Position numbers and translations under genes: made by a program | The notes under the pieces: generated by a model | Database searches by the model: none | Told to the model about the DNA's origin: nothing | The model's input: only the letters and a program-made list of their open reading frames with translations | Assembly: GCA_020630355.1 (NCBI GenBank) | Contig: JAHDBO010000072.1 | Location: 1 to 8,819, forward strand | Direction of reading: 5' to 3' | From: Saprospiraceae bacterium | Lineage (GTDB): Bacteria > Bacteroidota > Bacteroidia > Chitinophagales > Saprospiraceae | Length of the DNA stretch: 8,819 nucleotides | In this document: positions 5,951-8,819 of the stretch, one piece after another | Position numbering within the stretch: position 1 is the stretch's first letter | How the letters are laid out: each line of letters starts with the position of its first letter

Positions 5951-6416
5951 AATTTTCATTCAAGCTAATTCTATTGTAAGCTGCCTCCCTTGCTGCATCG
6001 AAAGGAGAACGTCCAGTGTAAATATCTCTCAACCGACGTATCTTTGTTCTGTCTTCTGAACTTAATTGAAAATACTCTGGGTACTTCTCTTTCATCAAGC
6101 GACGACTCTTTCCTAAACGGCAACTCGTTTCGAGGTACAAGAGCCCACCTTTAATTTCCTTAAATGCATCTTTAGGAAGTTCGCAGGCACTCGTCGTGGC
6201 AGGAAACAAATCCATCGTTCTTCCTATTGCCTTTAAATCATATTCATCCATTGCAGCTTTGCTAGCTTGCAGCCCGACCATATCGCTATAATCTATGAAA
6301 ATCGGGTCTTCTGATATTTGGCGAAAAAGAACTTCTTTATCATCTGCGACCTCCGACAAATCACAAGAAGCAAACGATAAAAGAGAAAGGACAACTAAAA
6401 CTATTATATATTTCAT
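5949..6416 (-). CDS. Hypothetical lipoprotein with one cysteine pair
   Basis: A 155-residue protein of unknown function. The N-terminus M-K-Y-I-I-V-L-V-V-L-S-L-L-S-F-A-S-C is a lipoprotein signal with a good lipobox (FASC, lipidated C18), so it should be anchored in the outer or inner membrane. The mature part is mostly helical and charged: an acidic segment (19-45, with SEDPIFIDYSDMVG), a middle segment DEYDLKAIGRTMDLF (57-71), then two cysteines, C78 and C99, 21 residues apart, and a basic C-terminal part with K-I-R-R-L-R-D-I-Y (125-133). The C78/C99 pair could form a disulfide. No domain was recognised. It follows the first lipoprotein gene after 56 bases with no terminator between, so they are probably one transcript. 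The D-L-K-A-I motif also occurs in the broken gene downstream. Confidence 0.75.
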   Translation of the reverse strand: MKYIIVLVVLSLLSFASCDLSEVADDKEVLFRQISEDPIFIDYSDMVGLQASKAAMDEYDLKAIGRTMDLFPATTSACELPKDAFKEIKGGLLYLETSCRLGKSRRLMKEKYPEYFQLSSEDRTKIRRLRDIYTGRSPFDAAREAAYNRISLNEN

Positions 6417-6472
6417 TTTAACACTTTTTTATTATCAAAAAATCACAATCACATATCGGCCAAGTTCCATTA

Positions 6473-7054
6473 TTACCCAGGGTCATTATCACCATAAGTT
6501 TCTTCCATACATTTTTCATATTTATCATCTGCTATAGAAACTGCAAGCCCATAAGCAAAAGTACATAGGCTGGCAGCGGTACCCCCAGTAGTAGTAAGTG
6601 AGCTAAGCAAGCATGCACCATATTCAGCAGACGCTGCTAGTACGGTAATATCGAAAGTGCTTGAACAAGGACCTTGCCCCAAAGAGGCAGTATTTCCGTT
6701 TCTCTCATTGAGATAGGCCAGGAACTCTTTTTCAGTGAAATTATCCTTAACAGCTTTTCCTTTTTTTTCAAGTTCAGTGGCAATTCCTTTAAATTTCACA
6801 ATATCTAGATAGCCATTCTCGAACGCCATCTGAAATCCCTTTTCAGGGTTGGACTCGTACTCTTTGAATACACGAAAAAGTGCACCCTCTGAGTTTTTAT
6901 TTGAGTTGATAAGAAATGATGTCATAACATCTATCTGACCAACAAATGCCTCTAAAGGCACTGGGTTGCTATTGATGTCAATTCTTCTAGAACCATCAGT
7001 ACATGAAGCGACAAACAAAGCCAAAATCACAATTCCAAAAATTATTTTTTTCAT
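6473..7054 (-). CDS. Hypothetical lipoprotein with a C-terminal four-cysteine helical domain
   Basis: A 193-residue protein of unknown function. The signal M-K-K-I-I-F-G-I-V-I-L-A-L-F-V-A-S-C has a clear lipobox (VASC, lipidated C18). I chose the ATG at 7054; the ATG at 7099 would put 15 extra residues before a complete lipoprotein signal. Residues 19-120 look helical and charged (G-A-L-F-R-V-F-K-E-Y-E, then E-L-E-K-K-G-K). After a glycine-rich linker (G-N-T-A-S-L-G-Q-G-P) comes a compact alanine- and serine-rich domain (130-182) with cysteines C130, C148, C164 and C182: CX17C-X15-CX17C. The equal 18-residue steps are close to five helical turns, so each pair lies on one face of a helix, as in disulfide-stapled helical hairpins. 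It is the first gene of the lipoprotein unit. Its promoter box lies beside a G9 run. The alanine-glycine rich domain could also suggest a bacteriocin-like peptide, which I consider less likely. Confidence 0.8.
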   Translation of the reverse strand: MKKIIFGIVILALFVASCTDGSRRIDINSNPVPLEAFVGQIDVMTSFLINSNKNSEGALFRVFKEYESNPEKGFQMAFENGYLDIVKFKGIATELEKKGKAVKDNFTEKEFLAYLNERNGNTASLGQGPCSSTFDITVLAASAEYGACLLSSLTTTGGTAASLCTFAYGLAVSIADDKYEKCMEETYGDNDPG

Positions 7055-7117
7055 AAGTGGGAAGGTTTTAATTGGGAAATTATCAGATAATCCCTTCATT
7101 TATAGTAATGTGTTTCC

Positions 7118-7125
7118 CAAATATA
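7118..7125 (-). promoter_or_regulatory. Candidate -7 promoter box of the lipoprotein unit
   Basis: On the - strand this reads TATATTTG, an exact TAnnTTTG match, 63 bases before the chosen start of the first lipoprotein gene and after the terminator at 7203-7232. The -33 region is not a clear TTTG. The nine-C run begins two bases upstream of the box, inside the spacer. The position also supports the ATG at 7054, because the ATG at 7099 would leave a leader of only about ten bases. Confidence 0.55.
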
Positions 7126-7126
7126 A

Positions 7127-7135
7127 GGGGGGGGG
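7127..7135. repeat. Homopolymer run of nine G beside a promoter box
   Basis: Nine G in a row (nine C on the transcribed side), followed by AGG, stand out in this AT-rich DNA. The run lies in the spacer between the -7 box at 7118-7125 and the -33 region. Runs of this length slip during replication in many bacteria, and a change of one base would change the promoter spacing. Confidence 0.85.
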
Positions 7136-7202
7136 AGGTAAATGTCTAATAAAAAATCTCTTTTTCAAACCAAAATACCCTATTATAGGTGTTTCCAGAC
7201 AA

Positions 7203-7232
7203 AACCCCTTAGAAAATTACTCCTAAGGGGTT
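7203..7232 (-). terminator. Rho-independent terminator of the 79-residue protein gene
   Basis: A ten-base perfect stem (AACCCCTTAG at 7203-7212 with CTAAGGGGTT at 7223-7232) encloses a ten-base loop. On the - strand the stem ends in TTTTGTCT. It lies 28 bases after the stop of the gene at 7260-7499 and separates it from the lipoprotein promoter. Confidence 0.82.
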
Positions 7233-7259
7233 CTGGATGCTTTATATTTACAATGATTC

Positions 7260-7499
7260 TCAGCCAACAGAAGTTTCTAAAGCAGTCGATTGGCTATACT
7301 GCAAGATGCTATTTAGAACTTCGTTAGAAGGGGAAAAAGTCACCTTTGGCAATGCTTTTTTAGCCGCCATCAATTCTTTATACTCTTCTTTCATGGACCA
7401 ATTTCCTTTCATTTCCGAACGGATTGTTCTGGATTCGAAGTCATTGGTCTCATTGTAAACCAAACGCACTAAGTCTAATTGTGTAAAGTCTTGTGTCAT
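7260..7499 (-). CDS. Small conserved-type protein resembling an anti-sigma factor domain
   Basis: A 79-residue cytosolic protein with no signal or membrane segment. Residues 5-50 (F-T-Q-L-D-L-V-R-L-V-Y-N-E-T, then W-S-M-K-E-E-Y-K-E-L-M-A-A-K-K-A-L) follow the helix pattern of anti-sigma domains: a first helix ending in Y-x-E-x, a second helix of alternating charge, a turn, and a third helix with repeated E and L. The zinc-binding His and Cys residues of the classical ZAS domain are absent, and there is no transmembrane tail. The remainder (P-S-N-E-V-L-N-S-I-L-Q-Y-S) is a short amphipathic helix. I recall similar small proteins in other Bacteroidota but know of no assigned function. It is a single-gene unit between two terminators. 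The anti-sigma reading is inference from pattern; a plain helical hypothetical protein is the safe call. Confidence 0.75.
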   Translation of the reverse strand: MTQDFTQLDLVRLVYNETNDFESRTIRSEMKGNWSMKEEYKELMAAKKALPKVTFSPSNEVLNSILQYSQSTALETSVG

Positions 7500-7560
7500 A
7501 AGTACTTTTTTAGTGAAAACAAATATTGTAAGCTATCTTACAAAATCACCTATAAAACAG

Positions 7561-7599
7561 TAGGGCTTGCGCAATTATTGCGCAAGCCCTATTTTTTTT
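7561..7599 (+). terminator. Strong hairpin terminator after the DUF2147 gene
   Basis: A 14-base perfect stem (7561-7574 with 7578-7591) closes the three-base loop TTA and is followed on the + strand by eight T (7592-7599). On the - strand it follows the DUF2147 gene (stop at 7620) by 28 bases and is followed by CTGTTTTA, so it also works as that gene's terminator. The best U-run faces the + strand, where no gene was found, so it may also block antisense transcription into the DUF2147 gene. Confidence 0.9.
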
Positions 7600-7619
7600 A
7601 CGAAAAGGATTTTCGAGTA

Positions 7620-8060
7620 TTAGTTAAGTCGATGCCACGTTTGGGTTCTACCAAGTGCTCTGAAGCCGATATATCCCTTGACCGTTAATTTGTCTTTACC
7701 GTTAAGCTTGATATAACAGCTGTAGGATTTCCCATTTTTAGGGTCCATAATCTCTCCTTCATCCCAGCCATCGTCGACCCTTTCCATATCCGTGAGAATA
7801 GTCATCCCTTCGATTGGTTTGTTCTTTTTGGCACCTTTACAAGCGGTGCATTTCTTACCCTTATCTTCAGGAAGCAATAGCTTGACGATTTTACCGTAAA
7901 CTTTCCCTCCTTGTTCGTAGATTTCCAGATAAGACTTTTCTTTTCCTGTTTCATCATCAACAGTCTTCCATTTACCAAGTATAGAACTGTTTTGAGCGAA
8001 AGCTCCGAATGAGACAAAAGCTAAAAATGCCAATGCTCCAATAGCTTTTTTGAAATTCAT
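7620..8060 (-). CDS. Secreted DUF2147 protein
   Basis: A 146-residue exported protein of the DUF2147 family, found in many Bacteroidota and Proteobacteria; its molecular function is unknown. Residues 1-22 are a signal peptide with a probable cut after A-F-A (M-N-F-K-K start, hydrophobic core A-L-A-F-L-A-F-V-S-F-G-A). The domain fills the rest: GKWKTVDDETGK at 29-40, I-Y-E-Q-G-G-K-V-Y-G-K-I-V-K (47-60), a C-T-A-C pair (C71, C74) with K-N-K-P-I-E-G-M, then I-M-D-P-K-N-G-K-S-Y (104-113), and the closing L-G-R-T-Q-T-W (136-142). The fold is predicted to be a small beta-barrel. It is not a lipoprotein: no lipobox. The ATG at 8060 fits the signal peptide. It forms a unit of its own, with a promoter box upstream and a strong hairpin after the stop. 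Confidence 0.92.
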   Translation of the reverse strand: MNFKKAIGALAFLAFVSFGAFAQNSSILGKWKTVDDETGKEKSYLEIYEQGGKVYGKIVKLLLPEDKGKKCTACKGAKKNKPIEGMTILTDMERVDDGWDEGEIMDPKNGKSYSCYIKLNGKDKLTVKGYIGFRALGRTQTWHRLN

Positions 8061-8133
8061 AATAATTCAGATTATTTTAAGTCAATGAATCGAAGTAGTG
8101 TCGAAATTTTCCATCATTTCGATAGTGTGCAAA

Positions 8134-8141
8134 CAAATGTA
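8134..8141 (-). promoter_or_regulatory. Candidate -7 promoter box of the DUF2147 gene
   Basis: On the - strand this reads TACATTTG, an exact TAnnTTTG match, 73 bases before the DUF2147 start. The -33 position, about 20 bases upstream, has only a weak match (TTTTAG). It lies between the upstream terminator (8196-8223) and the gene, as expected. Confidence 0.5.
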
Positions 8142-8195
8142 AACAATTTTCGTTTGGCTAAAAGCTTCTTTTGTTTCGTTTAACGTGCTGATAAC

Positions 8196-8223
8196 AAAAA
8201 AAGAGCGACTATTGCCGCCCTTT
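8196..8223 (-). terminator. Strand-specific terminator of the DUF922 gene
   Basis: On the - strand RNA, AAAGGGCGGC (8223-8214) pairs with GUCGCUCUUU (8209-8200) around the loop AATA, using two G-U wobbles, and runs into further U (8199-8196). On the + strand the same two positions would be A-C mismatches, so the hairpin works only in the - direction. It lies 38 bases after the stop of the gene at 8262-8810. Confidence 0.75.
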
Positions 8224-8261
8224 CTATAAATGATTAAAACCTTATTCCTATCAAAACCCTA

Positions 8262-8810
8262 CTATTCTGTGTATTCTTCTAGCAAGGATAATTCCATAGC
8301 TATCTTATGATGCCATATTTTTTGCTTCTCTTTATCTACACTATGATATGTAATCGCATCGTAGGCCATCTGCTTGCTTTCCCATGAGTTGACAAACTGA
8401 TTGATGAAATTTTCAAAGGCGACTTCTTCTCCACATTTAAATTTTCTTTCGGCGAGCAGTTTTCTCAATTTTCTGGCATACAATTCCGTAATGTCAAAAT
8501 GCAACTGTTCGTGTGCCAAGATGTAGTCATTCTGTGCCTCTTCTTTTAACCAAGATTCCTTCTTTTCAAAATAAGCTCTTATTTTATAAATAATCTCCCC
8601 ATTTTCACAGCCTCTGTAATGCAAAATCCCTGAAGAGGTCAAAGCTGAAATATACTTATATTTATATTCAGGCTTGCCCTGAAAATCTTTCATATCTAGC
8701 TTTCTATCGCTATTCCAATATATAATATCGGGTGTTTCGGAAGCACCTGTGAACAACAGTATTGTCAATCCAAACAATCCATAACTTGCAATTTTCAATA
8801 GCTTTTTCAT
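8262..8810 (-). CDS. Secreted DUF922-like protein with a zincin motif
   Basis: A 182-residue exported protein that resembles the DUF922 family of predicted metallopeptidases; substrate unknown. The N-terminus M-K-K-L-L-K-I-A-S-Y-G-L-F-G-L-T-I-L-L-F is a signal peptide or anchor. The domain opens with I-I-Y-W-N-S-D-R-K-L-D-M-K-D-F-Q-G-K-P (29-47), typical of the family. The key motif is H100-E-Q-L-H104-F-D-I-T-E109, an HExxH zinc site with a Glu five residues after the second His. A second conserved block, Y150-D-A-I-T-Y-H156-S, lies near the end and H156 might be another ligand. Two cysteines, C68 and C126, could pair. The family members usually act outside the cytoplasm, which fits the signal. 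The ATG at 8810 is the natural start, nine bases from the window edge, so the promoter is out of view. Confidence 0.85.
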   Translation of the reverse strand: MKKLLKIASYGLFGLTILLFTGASETPDIIYWNSDRKLDMKDFQGKPEYKYKYISALTSSGILHYRGCENGEIIYKIRAYFEKKESWLKEEAQNDYILAHEQLHFDITELYARKLRKLLAERKFKCGEEVAFENFINQFVNSWESKQMAYDAITYHSVDKEKQKIWHHKIAMELSLLEEYTE

Positions 8811-8819
8811 AATCTTCTC

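Noticed and set aside
6473..7054. Bacteriocin precursor reading of the alanine-, serine- and glycine-rich C-terminal domain
   Set aside because: There is no double-glycine leader, no transporter or immunity gene nearby, and the N-terminus is a clear lipoprotein signal.
7055..7099. Longer first lipoprotein starting at 7099
   Set aside because: It would bury a complete lipoprotein signal behind 15 residues and leave almost no leader after the candidate promoter; the ATG at 7054 is the better start.
7142..7458. + strand open frames over the 79-residue protein gene and its 3' side
   Set aside because: They overlap a better - strand gene and run through its terminator; no start signal or domain supports them.

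Overview
The window looks like chromosomal DNA from a member of the Bacteroidota, possibly a saprospirian or flavobacterial-type lineage. Four things point this way. Exact matches to the Bacteroidota -7 promoter box (TAnnTTTG) lie upstream of several genes. Shine-Dalgarno sequences are not evident. The genome has an atpD-atpC pair detached from the other ATP synthase genes, with a very short epsilon subunit. It also carries a GHMP kinase of the type found in Bacteroidota, a DUF2147 protein and several short-signal lipoproteins. The assignment rests on family recognition and was not confirmed by any search.

Layout, left to right. Positions 1-1105 hold a promoter box and a long-chain polyprenyl diphosphate synthase on the + strand. 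Positions 1220-1456 hold a small GlsB/YeaQ-type membrane protein on the + strand. It converges on an ECF-type sigma factor (1523-2149, - strand), and a near-perfect hairpin (1462-1502) between them can terminate both. Everything further right is on the - strand: a GHMP kinase (2490-3359), the atpD-atpC operon (3484-5324) closed by a strong terminator (3425-3456), then a group of small secreted or lipid-anchored proteins (about 5600-7054), a 79-residue anti-sigma-like protein (7260-7499), a secreted DUF2147 protein (7620-8060) and a secreted zincin-like DUF922 protein (8262-8810). Most of these units are separated by recognisable hairpin terminators, so the transcription units can be read with some confidence.

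The housekeeping part joins isoprenoid metabolism (GHMP kinase, probably of the mevalonate route, and the prenyl chain elongase that normally makes the quinone side chain) with ATP synthesis. They are not one operon.

The most interesting part is the lipoprotein group at 5489-7140. It holds two intact lipoprotein genes and a previously uncalled broken gene at 5601-5850. The first lipoprotein ends in a domain with a symmetric cysteine pattern, CX17C-X15-CX17C. The broken gene encodes a related domain with CX21C-X8-CX21C and a shared start, C-x-STFD. The equal spacing inside each pair is what an antiparallel helical hairpin held by two disulfides would need. The promoter box of this unit sits directly beside a run of nine G (nine C on the coding strand), which could make its expression phase-variable. 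No CRISPR array, tRNA, rRNA or insertion sequence was seen.
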